Of a DNA stretch of 64,000 nucleotides, positions 34,313 through 45,937 are shown piece after piece. The notes beneath the pieces are model-generated. The model had not been told where the DNA came from. It made no database searches and was given only the letters and a program-made list of their open reading frames with translations. Source of the stretch: Ustilaginoidea virens (lineage: Eukaryota > Ascomycota > Sordariomycetes > Hypocreales > Clavicipitaceae); assembly GCF_000687475.1 (NCBI RefSeq), contig NC_057319.1, positions 2,780,001-2,844,000 on the forward strand. The letters run 5' to 3'. Position 1 is the stretch's first letter. The number at the start of each line of letters is the position of its first letter. The position numbers and the translations under genes are program-made.

Positions 34313-34930
34313 CCTATCTTTTCCCTCTTGCCCCTCCCTCGCCATCCTCGTGACGTGTTGACCCCCCCCCTTGTCTGCGCTGCCACCCTGATGGCACCCC
34401 CGCACACAGCCTTGCAGCAGAAAGGCCACTTATTGCCGCCGAGGATGACTGAGTATCAACTCATGCTTGCTCCCGCATAAAGCAGCCATCTGGCCATCTT
34501 TCCATCTTTTGCCTCCGACCTTGCCGCCTCGTTCGTGCCGTGCAGGCAGCTTGCCAAACCCCCCTCTCGAACCTCCCTTTCGGTGCCAGGATGCAAATTT
34601 GTCTCATTGTCCTACGGTGCGTGGCCAATTCGGCGCCACCACGTGGCCGTCGTGTCTGAGATTGAGGGGATTGTAGCTTTGGGATCATGACATGAGGCGA
34701 TTTGAAGAAGAATCAGCTTTTGGATCAGGCGTTTTGGAATCCCTTTGGAATCCCGCGTCTCATTAGACGACCCAGGCTCATAAGAAGCCGATGGCATCTT
34801 TCTCCTCGGGATAGCCCTGCCCTGCCCTGTTTATTTTATGTCATCCTTGTGTGTTTCTCTCTTCTTCCGTCGTGTGCTCATCCTTGATTCAGCAATCTCT
34901 GCCAACATTTCCATCCCCCAAAGCTCAAAC
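34134..34930. other. Intergenic region with 43-bp poly-T
   Basis: A T run occupies 34268-34310. No gene is recognised between the coiled-coil gene and the small gene at 34931. Confidence 0.5.
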
Positions 34931-35263
34931 ATGCCGAGTAGTCCTGTTCCCATCCCGCCGCCCAAGCCAGTCAAGGAGGGTAAGTCAAGCCAGAAGACAG
35001 TCAAGCCAGATGACACAGCCCGTCCCCCGTCCCCCGTCCCCCGTCCCCCGTCGTGTAACGTCTCGCTCTGACCTCGACATGCTGTAGTGAGCGGTCCTGG
35101 TAGTCAATATTGCGGCAGTGTCTACTGTGGCTCACCTCAACTAATCACCCGAATCACTGCGACAGGACAGGTGGTTGAGACCTGGGGCGTGCCGCCGAAG
35201 CCGGGGTGCGAGCTGAGCATCCCGCGGAGGTTTACGTCCAAGAAGAAGAGACGGGCGTCGTGA
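34931..35263 (+). CDS. Putative 48-residue two-exon protein
   Basis: Exon 1 is 34931-34979 (MPSSPVPIPPPKPVKEG) and exon 2 is 35166-35263. Donor GTAAGT, CTAAT branch-like sequence and acceptor GACAG are good, and the phase-1 join gives a protein ending in a basic RRFTSKKKRRAS, which resembles a nuclear targeting tail. The 186-bp intron contains four copies of CCCCCGT. No family is recognised. The support is splice-signal quality and frame agreement only; a longer gene or chance are both possible. Confidence 0.42.
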
Positions 35264-35982
35264 GGTTGGCGGATTCGGAGGGCCTGGTGTTCTGGTGTCA
35301 ATTCGATTTTTCTCTTTTTCCGCCTTTTTTTTTTTTTTTTTTTTTTTTTTTGATTGCATTGAAGCGTCTTGGTATATCCAAGGTGCCAACCAGTCTATGC
35401 GAGCATAATGAGGTTATGACCCAGCAGCTAACCTGTCTGATGCCTCTCATATAATCCTGCACCACGTCCCGTGATGGCGAGGTCGACTTGTTGGGCCATC
35501 CTGACCTGACCTTGTCGAGAGCTGCCGCCTAGATGCTTTTGCTTGGCCGCACAGATCTATAGAAATCCAGTCCTGGCTACATGCAATGGCCAAGGGATGG
35601 ATTGTCAGCGACACCTAGCACAGGTTAATAGTCGGTGCCTCTGCTGATTTCATACCAGACCGCTTCACCGTGTATCATCTCGCCGCAGTATGGACTCATC
35701 TTGATGCATCGTGAGTTTCATCGACAATCGCAAGGCCGCCGCCTCGACTCTCCAGTGTGTCGACCTGAATAGGTCTCATCTCGACGGAAATCGGGGCGCT
35801 GGCATCCCTCTGGGTTGCATCCCTGCTTGCCAGTGCTGTGCTGCTCTTTGTAAATTCCCGCTTCCCCTGTTGACGTTTCCAAGGGTCAATATCGGGAGAT
35901 GGTACTCCGTACTCCGTAGATTGGCCCAGTGGCCGTAGTCCGGACTCAGTACGGAGGCACAAGCCAAAAGTATGGTCCGTTA
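35264..35982. other. Spacer up to the transposon island
   Basis: It has a T run at about 35327-35350 and two overlapping TACTCCGTA words at 35903-35918. Base composition changes abruptly to AT-rich at about 36000. Confidence 0.55.
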
Positions 35983-36753
35983 CACAAGCAGGGGGGGACT
36001 ATCGGTAAACCATATTAGGAACGCCACCGCACAAAATAGCAGCATAAATACTCCATATAATTAATTCAAAATCTATCCCTATTTGATATGGTTCCTACCT
36101 TCCTTATAATTATTCCCACCTTTAAGCCTTATTATTTGCTGAATAGGATGAGGAATCCGCTCAATCCAGGCCTGGATTTGCAATTAAGGTAGGTCCATCT
36201 AGGTTTGCTGCCAAATATATATAGCTTCCTTCCTATTTTTAGGAGCGCTATAACGGGTAGTCTTTCTCTTCATCTAGGCCCAGGCAGGCTCGATAGCATT
36301 TAAATCAGGCAAATTAGATGGCTAAAGTAAGCACTATATATTATGAAAATCAAAGACGCGTTACTATATATAATGTGTGTGTGCTGGTGCCTTATTTTCT
36401 CAAATAGTAGTAAAAGGGCGGTCTTAACGGCATTCCTTTGCAAAGGGAATAAGAAGGGGCTATAAAATCGTCTTCTAGTACCGATACTAGTTAATCCTAC
36501 CTTTTTTAGACCGCGTAAGCTTGCCTATTGACTTCTGCCACTTCAAGACAGGCTTCCGGCCCCCCTTATTACGGAGTCCTAATCGTTATATATCTATTAT
36601 AAGCTCTTATTGCTCCTTTATAATAAGCTCCAATTCGGTATTTATAGTATTGACTTTATTATTAGCAATATAGCGTTCTGCTGCAGTCTTAGGCATCTAG
36701 CAGTGATAAGGTCCCTTTTTATTATACGAAAAAGAGCCCTAAAATATAAATTC

Positions 36754-37007
36754 AGATGTGTTACGGGCTCGGGCTACGCCCGCGCCATAATGTGGCTAGG
36801 ACTCGGGCTGCGCCCGCGTCTAGCCTAAGAAGGGCGACAGACGGAGTTACGGGACTATACTAGGACTCCGATACGTGTCACGATTGGGATATAAATAGAC
36901 TAGATAGAAGGTTTCTATTTGGATCCTTCTCCTTCCTCTTTAGTCTATTTAATATATATTATCGACGCCTATTTGCAGCCGCCCTAGGGTCAGTCCTTTA
37001 TAAGATG
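36754..37007 (+). repeat. Solo LTR with 5-bp target duplication AGATG
   Basis: A 244-bp sequence (36759-37002) begins TGTTACGGGCTCGGGC and ends GGGTCAGTCCTTTATA. It is related to the LTRs of the nearby gypsy element but in opposite orientation and diverged. AGATG is directly repeated at 36754-36758 and 37003-37007. No internal domain remains, so it is a solo LTR left by recombination. Confidence 0.85.
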
Positions 37008-37252
37008 ATCCTTTCTATTGCTTGCGAATATAACTGTATTAGAAGGCTTCTAATAGTAATCGCTATATTCAATATCCCCCTTTTCGATGCAATAGAATAA
37101 TAGAAGTCTTATCGGTCCAAATAATATTTTTCTAGTCTTCTATCGTCTAATACTAGTACTTATAGCACTATTGAAGTCGTGCTTGCATTATCGACTTTGT
37201 CAATCTAGGCTTTCTGGTAGGCTTAGTTTTCCGGTATCCTAAATGCTTTAAT

Positions 37253-37507
37253 TGTAACGGACTGGCCCTAGGGCGACTGCGAATAGGCGTTAATCGGATG
37301 TATTAATAAAACTAAGGAGGAAGGGAGAAGAGCCTGAATCGGGTCCCTTCCGCAGTCTATATATATCCGTATATAGCGCGGGCTAGAGCCCTAATATTAC
37401 CCTTATAGGCCCGCGCGTCTACCTTATATTATCCATTCCGGACTAAACACAGGCGTAGCCTGAGCCTTAGTCAATCTATAATACAGGTATAGCCCGAGTC
37501 CGTAATA
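37253..37507 (-). repeat. 3' LTR of the gypsy element
   Basis: 255 bp, same length as the partner LTR. In element orientation it begins TATTACGG, where the partner has TGTCACGG, and ends GTTACA. Its inner half (about 37380-37507) is far more TA-mutated than its outer half. Confidence 0.88.
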
Positions 37508-37521
37508 TACCCCCCTTCGCC
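37508..37521 (-). other. Polypurine tract of the gypsy element
   Basis: On the element strand the sequence directly before the 3' LTR is GGCGAAGGGGGGTA. A purine run here is the expected plus-strand primer of reverse transcription. Confidence 0.6.
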
Positions 37522-40500
37522 AGGAAAAATTTTATCCGTTCCGTATCGGGGTTACTATAGGGTTCGACCGGGTCTATTATATGTCCGAATATCCCCCTAT
37601 TTAACCTTAAATACTACCTATGCTGCAGTATCCTCGAAGTTCTTTAGCGGTTCCTAAGTCGGCGAATTATACCCCTTCTATTTTACTAGTATATTACGTT
37701 TGCCGCTACGACCCTAAGCGTTTTTAGTAGCTAATATCTCTTTAACCTTAAATTCCTCGTGCGGGGTATTAGAGTCCTCTAGTAGGATTAGTAGGGGACC
37801 GGGCCTAGTATCTATAAGTATTTAGCTCGGCAGTGGGTCGGAAGCGGCACATTCTATAAGATTAATATAAAAAACCGGGTAGATACTATTAGGAATATCG
37901 AGTTGGATATTAAGCGGGGATAGGATAGCTACAATAGTATATTTAGTAGATACCTAGTCGAGCTTCTTATAAGGCTGGTTGGTCTTAATATTCTATAGGC
38001 TTAGCTAGATTTAGTCCCCGATTTAGTAGCATTCCGCTAGGCATTAGGAGTGGTTCGTTATATCCTACTGCCGCTATTAGGCAAAAGCGATAGCGGCTTA
38101 AGCGAGTTCGCCCCCCTCTTATATTATAGCTAGGAAGCGTACTATTTATCCCTTAGGGGTCGTTAAACTTAGTATAATATTAAGGGGAGGTACTATAATA
38201 GGAGAATTAAAGCCATTTAGGAGACAATTAGGACTATATCTGGTAACTAAAGAAGTACGGTTATTTAGAGCGTATTAATAAATTGTAAGATATTAGGGCT
38301 AATCGTATTAGTCGAATACTACCTTAATATATAAAATAGCTTAGACCTCCTAGTTTATATGCTCTATACTACCGTTAGTCTATAGGTAGTATGCAATCGA
38401 GAGAAGTTATTTAGTCCTAATAGCCTTATATATTATAGTCTAAAATTAGCCTACCTAGTCTAAGCCTCTATTGCTAATAATCTAGACAGGAAATCTATAG
38501 TACTGCTATTAATAGTCGAGAAACTATTCTATATAATCCTTTATTTATATTAAGTATATCGCTTTAAGCTAAATATACTTAAATAGGCGGTTGGTAATAA
38601 CTATTAGGTAATGTAGGTCGGAGGCATCTTAGGCTAGGAGGTTAATTATAAAGTCAATAGAGATTTAAGATTAAAAATAATTTAGGATCGGTAAAGGCTA
38701 GAATAAGCCCTATCGCAATTAGCGGCTTTTATACGCTTTATAGTATTAGTAATTCTAAATAAACCAAGCTACCTTAAACGATATACTATTAAAGTAGTAA
38801 TCCTATTATAAGAGTTAGAAGGTTATATTCTTCCTTAGGTGCTTTATGGTAGGGGAGTTATAGTATCGTTAGATTACTATAATTATTAGTAGCTCGAATA
38901 AAGGGAGCTAAACCTAGCCCTAATAGAATAGCGCTCTATAGGCATTTAGGGTATAATCTATAATCTACTCTTTAGTCTTTGCCTCTATAGGGAATTATTA
39001 TTCTCTATTTACTATAGCCTTCTACCGGGCCTAATATAGTCTATCTTTAGCTATAGCTTAATCTTAAAGCGCCTATAGGTATATATCGGTAAAGACCTAA
39101 GAGCTATTAGGCAGGGAGATTCTAATCGATAAAGCTACTATCGGCTTATCTTTTATTATACCTAGGACTATAATCGGCCGATCTCTTATCGGGCCTAATT
39201 AAACCTCTATTGGGTCTACCTCTATAGTAGAAATAGATAGTAGTTAAAGGACTTAGCTAAACCTTAGTGCCGTATTATCTGCCTCTTGCTCCTATCGCGA
39301 GAAGGCATTAGGGCATTAGGCCTATAAGCCAGGCCGGTACTAAAGGTAGAAGTTAAAAAGGGCTAATATTTTAGCCTATTGTATTTAGTATTCCGATATC
39401 TCTTTTAGTCGGGTAAAGTACTTAAGGTTTTTATAGTCCGTAAGGATCGTAAATAGGGCAGTAATAAAATGGAGTTTAGCCGACTATACCTTAAGGTATA
39501 TAATAATGGTAAATAGCTCTTTATCGTAAATAATATAATTCTATTTAGCCTTCGTAAGCTATACTAAATAGTATATGATTAGATAAAGCACTTTATCCTC
39601 CCTGATTTAAAAGAGGCAGTTACTAAAAGCTATACTAAAGCTATCTGCCTTAAAGATTATTTCCTTTTTAAAATCCTATTAGGTAAAGACTGGGTATAAA
39701 ATAAAGTACTATTTAAGCGCTTAAAAAGCCTTTTCCTCCTTTTTAAGCTATTAAAAGGGAATACCTTTCTATATTAATCGAACTAAAAGCTTGGCTAAAT
39801 AAAAGAAGTTTAGGATAAAATCGTAATAGAAGTTTATAAAACCTAAAAAGCTTTAGATGCTTTATAATTTCGTAAAGGCTTCTTACTCCTAAATTGCCTT
39901 AATCTTCTTAAGGTCTAGGCAGATCTCCTTCCCTACTATTATAATATAGCTGAGGTAGTATACCTCCTTTACTATAAAGTTATATTTATCTAGATCTAGA
40001 TTTAGACTGGCATCTTATAGGCATTTAAAGATAACCCTAATGCAGTCTATATATTCCTTCTATAAGCCGCTAATATAGACTAAAATATCGTCTAAGTAGG
40101 CGGTAGTAAAATCCCCTAATAAATCCCCTAAGGCCCTATTAATATAATGCTAGAATATTGTGGGGGCCCTAGTTAGGCTAAAGGGGGTTATTAACTACTT
40201 AAAAAGGCTAAAGCGGGTCTGGAATATAATTAGATATTTATCGCCCTTAGCAATATAGATCTTATAAAATATAGTATAAATATCTACCTTTATAAACTAT
40301 TTCGCCTAAGATAGGGAATATAATATCTCTTTAATTAAGGGAAGGGGATATTAATCCTATACTATAACCTTATTTAGGGCCTAGTAATCTATACAAAAAC
40401 GCTATCTACCGTTCGCCTTTTTCGCAAGTAAGACTAATGCCGCTACTAATAAAAAGCTTATATAAATCTATCTTTTATCTATAAGGTCTATTACCTATCT

Positions 40501-42639
40501 CTAAACCTTAAATAGCTAGTCTTATAGTATATTATATAGCGGTCCCTATAGGAGGTCGGGTAGCCCCCTATTTAGGGTCGGTTTAAGCTTAATATAGTAA
40601 TTAAGTATACTTTGGTATAGTAGAAGGCTAGAGGCTTTCGCCTTATCGAAGAGGTTAGTGAAATCCTAGAGCTTTAGTAGTAGGGTCTATAGCTAGGCTG
40701 GAGGGGAAGCTGAATTCTAATATAGTAGGAGTATAATATAGAGGATGCATATAAGCTTCTATAGGCTTATAAGGAAGAAGGAGGTTAAATTATCTTAAAT
40801 ATATACCGCATATTATAATATACTATAAAAGACCGATCTAAGAATATTAATTATAGCGGGCCTAAAGGATTAAGTAGTTAATTCCCTTATAAAGAGGCTG
40901 CTAGCGGCTTTAATTTTTAATCGGTACCGTTTTACCTAAAATTTAATATTATGGTACTTTATCTAAGGCAACCCTAAGATAATATCGTAAGTAAGGCCTA
41001 AGATAACGTATAATATTACGGCTAATAGCTATCTATTGATATCGATATCGATATAGATAATATAGGTAATCGAGGGGGTAGTCTACTACTCCTCTAATCG
41101 ACTTTTTATATCTACTATAGTCCTAAGTTTCCTATAAGATAGTAGGCAGATAGGCTAAAGTCCTAACCTTTAGATGGTTCTTTTGCTTATCGCACTATAG
41201 TAATTATAATTAGAATCAATTAGGGTATCGATAAAAGTAGAATTATTATATAATATTAAGACTAAAAAGGGGTGTCTATCTATATAGTCTTTAATATTAT
41301 TAGTCTCCTTTATATAGTATTTTTATTATAATCTGGCCGGAAGCTAAGTATATTTTTTAAGCCCTTTCGCGAGATTTAGCTTAAGGGCTAATCTTTTTCC
41401 TAGGGATTACTATTATCGCTATCTTTAAGCTTAGCGATTTATAAGGCTTCTATAGCCTTTAGGTCTATAGAAGCTATAGTTATCTCTAATAAAGGCCGGG
41501 CTAGCCTTAGCTTATATTCCGGCATTTTATAGCCGGCATCTCTATATTAGGTATAAAGTAATTTCTAGTAGTACTCCTTAAGAACCTCTCTTAAAACCTA
41601 TACTACCCTTTTAGTAGATAACTTTTCTTTACCCTTCGAACCTAGCTTATTAACGCCTATTATAAGCGTATTACCATCCTTATCCCGAGCAGTTGCCTAT
41701 AGATCCTAGGCATTATTATTATAATTCCAGTAAGGGTCTATATAGCGTTTTATAGTAAGGCTTATCTCTAGGTCGATAGCGATTTCATAATATTATATAA
41801 CGGCTGTATTATAATCTTTACGGGAGACCCTTAGGCTAATAATCTTATCTAATATATAAAGGTTAAAGGCAGATTAGAGTATTTCTAGTTTAACCGACTT
41901 GGGCTACTTAAGCCCCCCTGCTAACGCTAATTTCTTTTTAAAATATATAAAGAAGATAGAAAAGGGTTCTTTCGGCGCCTAATAGAGGGTATACTTAAGC
42001 TCGCTAATTGTGTATTCCTCCCGATATAAATCCTCAAAGAGTCGCTATAGGTAATTAAAAAAAGCTATAGGGCGGTAATAGAGGGCTGCGCTATTCTTAA
42101 AGAATGCCGCAATTTAGGATTAGACTATAGCTAAAAGGTTCTAATAGATAAATATCTATTAGGTCTTATTATTACCGATAAAGTCCCAATCGATCTCTAA
42201 TTTATACTCTATAAAGGTCTTCTATATAGTAAATATAGCCTTTTTACCGTTAAAGGGTTCCCTAACCGGTATTAGCTTACGCTTAGGTCGGGTTTCCTCT
42301 AGGGTTAGGATAGAATCAGTCTAAGACCGGTTAGGGGTTATTATAGGGGCTAGCAATAGTTATTATTGCATTTAGTCGATAAGGGCTAGTATCTAACGCT
42401 CGGTCTATTCGGCCTAAGTGTGTATCTAATGCTTACTCTTTTAGCTTTAGGATAGCTATTCTTAGAACCTTATATTAAGGACTTCTATAGTATTAGTAAT
42501 TGACTCCTATTAAATAGCCTATTAATAAGTAGAGGCGCGTCGGGCATTATTTAAGCCTATAGTATTCTGTAAGGGCCCTATATCTATTGTCGGCGGTTAT
42601 ATATAGTATAGCAATAAGGGTTGAGAGAGTTTTATTAAT
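37522..42639 (-). pseudogene. Gag-Pol remnant of the gypsy element
   Basis: No open frame longer than 60 codons survives. Protease, reverse transcriptase and integrase motifs can be read in pieces, with frequent TAG/TAA in place of Gln or Trp codons, matching C-to-T and G-to-A changes. Gag should lie at about 41300-42600 but has no recognisable motif left. Confidence 0.8.
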
Positions 42640-42894
42640 TGTAATAGACTGGCCCTAGGGCGACTGCAAATAAGCGTTAATTAGATATATTGATAAAACT
42701 AAAGAGGAAGGGAGAAGAGCCCGAATCGGGTCCCTTCCGCAGTCTATATATATCTGTGTGTGGCGCGGGCTAGAGCCCTAATGTTGCCCTTATGGGCCCG
42801 CGCGTCTACCTTATATCATCCGTTCCGGACTAGGCACGGGCGCAGCCCGAGCCTCAGTCAATCCATGACACGGGCATAGCCCGAGTCCGTGACA
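42640..42894 (-). repeat. 5' LTR of the gypsy element
   Basis: 255 bp. In element orientation it begins TGTCACGGACTCGGGC and ends TATTACA. Its outer half (about 42765-42894) is nearly free of RIP-type change, while the half next to the internal domain is mutated. Confidence 0.88.
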
Positions 42895-43445
42895 TTAATG
42901 TCCGTAAGATGGTTCTTATAGAGGTATTATAGCTCTCTAGCCTAAGAGCACTAGCTAAGTCAGCAGAAGACCTTTCCCAATTATACCGATCTTTAGTAAT
43001 CTTCTGTATAACCTGTTCCTAGAAGTTGGGGCGTTTTATTGTATTAGGCCGGCTAGAATGGTACCTATCTTTAAATTGTAAGCGATTAAGGGTCTTAGGC
43101 TGCTTCGGATTAAATCCACGCTTGACTGCTCGGCCATAAATGCGGTAAATCGTATGCTTAGATATACCAAACTAAGTAGCTATTACGCTAATATGAAGAT
43201 TAGTTATAGCTTTTAACGTTACAATTGCAATGCGGTAGGTAAGGTCGATTTTAGTCATATTAGCTGGCTAGTGTTAGGCGTTAAGGTTTTTATCGGGCTG
43301 TTAGGCTGAATTGATCGTATATGATTATATAAAAAGGGGCTAGATTGATGCAGTTAGTAGGATTTACTAGTAAATAGGCAGGGAAATTGTGTAATTAGCT
43401 AATAGGGCTTGTTCTAGGGTTCTGTGCAACATGACGGCTTGTGTA

Positions 43446-44091
43446 ACTGCCAACTCTTTCGGCGTGTGCCTCCGTACATTACTCCGTTACAGCTGTACCG
43501 GCCGTCCAGTGCCAGTCTGGTGTCCACATGCACTGACCACTGACCACTGACCTCATCGGTCGCCCAGCTTCCATCTGAGGCAGGCGTCGACCGCCCTCAC
43601 ATTTTGCAGCCGAGACCCAATCTTGTCTACGAATTGAAGGCTGCTACTTCCCCTAATGCTTGATCCCATTGGGTCAGTTGCGCTTCTTTCACGCGCCAGG
43701 TGCTTTACGACTGCCTGTCCTGATGAAGCTGGTAGGTGAGCAAACATCTTGACAGCAACAGACCTCCCACCACCCCACGTACCTGGGTATGTACTGTACC
43801 TTCGGTCAATAACCCCTCCTTCAACAAAGTCACTTACTTCATCAACCTCGTTGGAATGACCATTTTCCTGGCTCGACTCTTCGTCCCATTCCTTTCCTAC
43901 ATTAGGCAGCAATTATAGTATCTTTAACCCCTATACCCTATACTGAACTTTTCCAGTCGACCACATCACTCGGCCACTTTAGTCACGGTGCTGGACTCGT
44001 CGTTGCCTTTCCCGCTGTTGTCGCTTTTCTTCTTTTTGTTGGCTTTCACCGCGACAAACCCCCCGTTTCCTTCTGCCCAACACCTGGAAAC
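43446..44091. other. Promoter region of the chitinase gene
   Basis: GC content returns to normal immediately after the transposon terminus. No separate gene is supported. The region is 646 bp long and contains a short ACCACTGACC tandem near 43535. Confidence 0.55.
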
Positions 44092-45451
44092 ATGGGCCAC
44101 CACCGCTATCGAACTGTAGCTTACTTTGTCAACTGGTAGGCACCTCCTTCGTTTCCAAGGAGGCTTCCGAGTTGCTGACGCATTTGAGTCTCAAGGGCTA
44201 TCTACGCCCGAAAACACAGACCCCAGGATCTTCCCGTGGAGAAACTTACCCATATTCTTTATGCGTTTGCCAATGTCCGTCCCGAAAGTGGTGAAGTGTA
44301 AGTTGATCCAAAGGGAAAGGGGGAAATGGGAGTGGATTCAATAGTTATGAGAGACAGGCAGAGAGAGAAAACCTCCCGTCTTTATGGAGCTCAAACTTAT
44401 AATGAATAGGTACTTGACCGACACTTGGGCTGACACGGATATTCACTGGGAAGGCGACTCTTGGAATGATACAGGCAAAAACCTTTACGGATGCCTCAAG
44501 CAGCTCAATCTTTTAAAGAAACGCAACCGCAACCTCAAGGTTCTTCTCTCTATCGGTGGCTGGACCTACAGCGCCAACTTCAAGTGTCCAGCGAGTACAC
44601 CGCAGGGCAGGGACACGTTCGCGAAATCCTGTGTCGAGCTGCTCAAGAACCTTGGCTTCGACGGTATCGACATCGACTGGGAGTATGCACAGAACCGAGA
44701 AGAGGCCCAGAACTATGTTGAGCTGCTTGCCGCCGTTCGCGAGAAACTTGACGAGTACGCCGCCGCCTCGGCATGTGGTCACCATTTTGAGTTGACGGTT
44801 GCTTGCCCAGCTGGTCCCAAACACTACAAAATGATGGACTTGCCGGCAATGGACAAGTACATAGATTTTTGGAATCTGATGGCGTACGACTACGCCGGAT
44901 CGTGGGATCAAACCAGTGGTCACCAGGCAAACCTGTATCCCAACGGAGAAGCCTCCACGCCATTCTCTACAAGCGCTGCCGTGGACTACTACACAAGTCA
45001 CGGTGTCGCTGCCAGCAAAATCGTTATCGGGATGCCTTTGTACGGCCGCGCGTTTGAAAACACGGATGGACTGGGCAAGCCGTTTCAAGGTGTAGGCGAG
45101 GGCACCTGGGAGAACGGCGTCTTTGACTATCATAAACTGCCTCTCGAGGGCTCAGGAGAGTGCTATGATGAGAAGGCGCAGGCCAGCTATTGTTACGACG
45201 TTTGCAAGAGAAAGCTTGTAAGCTACGACACCGCTCCCATGGCCAAGGTAAAGGCAAATTACGTCAAGGACAAGGGTCTCGGCGGTGTCATGTGGTGGGA
45301 GAGCAGTGGTGACAAGTCGGGGCCAGACAGCTTGATTTCCATCGTCTTTGATACCCTGGAGGGCAGAAAGAGTCTTTTGAAGCAGGACAACTGCATCCAG
45401 TATCCAGAGACAAAGTATGATAACCTCCGCAACGGCTTCCCGTGTAACTGA
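44092..45451 (+). CDS. GH18 chitinase (class V)
   Basis: Exons 44092-44135, 44196-44297 and 44410-45451 give 395 residues. Introns (60 and 112 bp) have GTAGGC and GTAAGT donors and join VAYFVNW|AIYARKH and EV|YLTDTW in phase. The enzyme hydrolyses chitin beta-1,4 links. The TIM-barrel signatures are [11 protein letters not shown] and the catalytic motif DGIDIDWE (Glu at about residue 140), followed by [12 protein letters not shown] and GGVMWWE. No signal peptide or chitin-binding domain is visible, so it may be intracellular or leave by another route, unlike secreted relatives. Roles in wall turnover or autolysis are likely. It is the first gene beyond the transposon island. Confidence 0.92.
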
Positions 45452-45937
45452 TGCCGGCGCGAGCAGGAACAACCCCTTGCCTGGGCTATGACGGCCGCAT
45501 GGCAGTTGAGAATCCTATAGAAGATTATACGAGCAAAAACATGGAAATCCTAACCTGTTATCGATATGTTGAAAGTTTGCCGCAAATCTGCCAAGGGATC
45601 ACATAGTAGTACCTACCTAACCTACCATGGCCACGCCCAACGGACGGGTTCCTGGTAACCACCTTAGTCACCGTGCATGTCCCTTATCTAAATCATATAA
45701 CTCCACTGATGAGCGAAACCTCTATCACCACGTGACGCCACCACACAAACCAAAAGCGCCCTACAAGTTGAACATGGTCCGTGCACGAACTTGGTGGCGA
45801 GAAAATTTCCACCAGGAAAGAGAAAAAAAAAATAAGGAATGCAGTGAACGCTTGTGTCTAGAAGAGAGCCTGCAATCGAGGGCCACCGCGACGAACCTCG
45901 GACCAACATCCCACGTCTGAAGGACACATTTCCCGCC
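45452..45937. other. Intergenic region
   Basis: It has a short GTACCTACCTAACC word at about 45609-45622. No gene is seen. Confidence 0.5.

Larger units (their letters stand above)
37248..42899 (-). mobile_element. Full-length Ty3/gypsy LTR retrotransposon, RIP-inactivated
   Basis: Two 255-bp LTRs (37253-37507 and 42640-42894) are flanked by the 5-bp duplication TTAAT (37248-37252 and 42895-42899). The element is 5642 bp and reads on the minus strand. Visible gene-order landmarks are a protease-like LIDS at about 41200-41223, reverse transcriptase YLDDIL at 40081-40098 preceded by a GDLLGDFTTA block, and an integrase-like SIDFI region near 38650. That order (protease, RT, integrase) defines Ty3/gypsy. 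A purine tract adjoins the left LTR, supporting the orientation. No clear tRNA primer site was found. Confidence 0.88.
36061..43258 (-). pseudogene. Tc1/mariner transposase remnant (interrupted)
   Basis: Segments 43258-42900, 37252-37008 and 36758 to about 36061 are successive parts of one transposase. Visible landmarks are the N-terminal helix-turn-helix, IIWTDKTS (first catalytic Asp region), ENKAPAHTH (second, apparently mutated) and LPDLNAIEPAW (third catalytic region). Many codons are TAA or TAG where Trp or Gln would be expected. It cannot be functional. Confidence 0.82.
35983..43443 (-). mobile_element. Tc1/mariner element, RIP-degraded, hosting two nested insertions
   Basis: The ends are short inverted repeats (CACAAGCAG at 35983 and CTTGTG at 43443) flanked by TA on both sides (35981-35982 and 43444-43445), the Tc1/mariner target. 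Removing the inner elements and one copy of each target duplication leaves about 1.57 kb, the usual size. The transposase reads on the minus strand from ATG at 43258 with a helix-turn-helix (ISVIATxFGISKHTIYRIYG) and ends near 36060. The split ends read into each other exactly across both insertion sites. Stops and TA-rich bias throughout indicate RIP. Confidence 0.85.
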
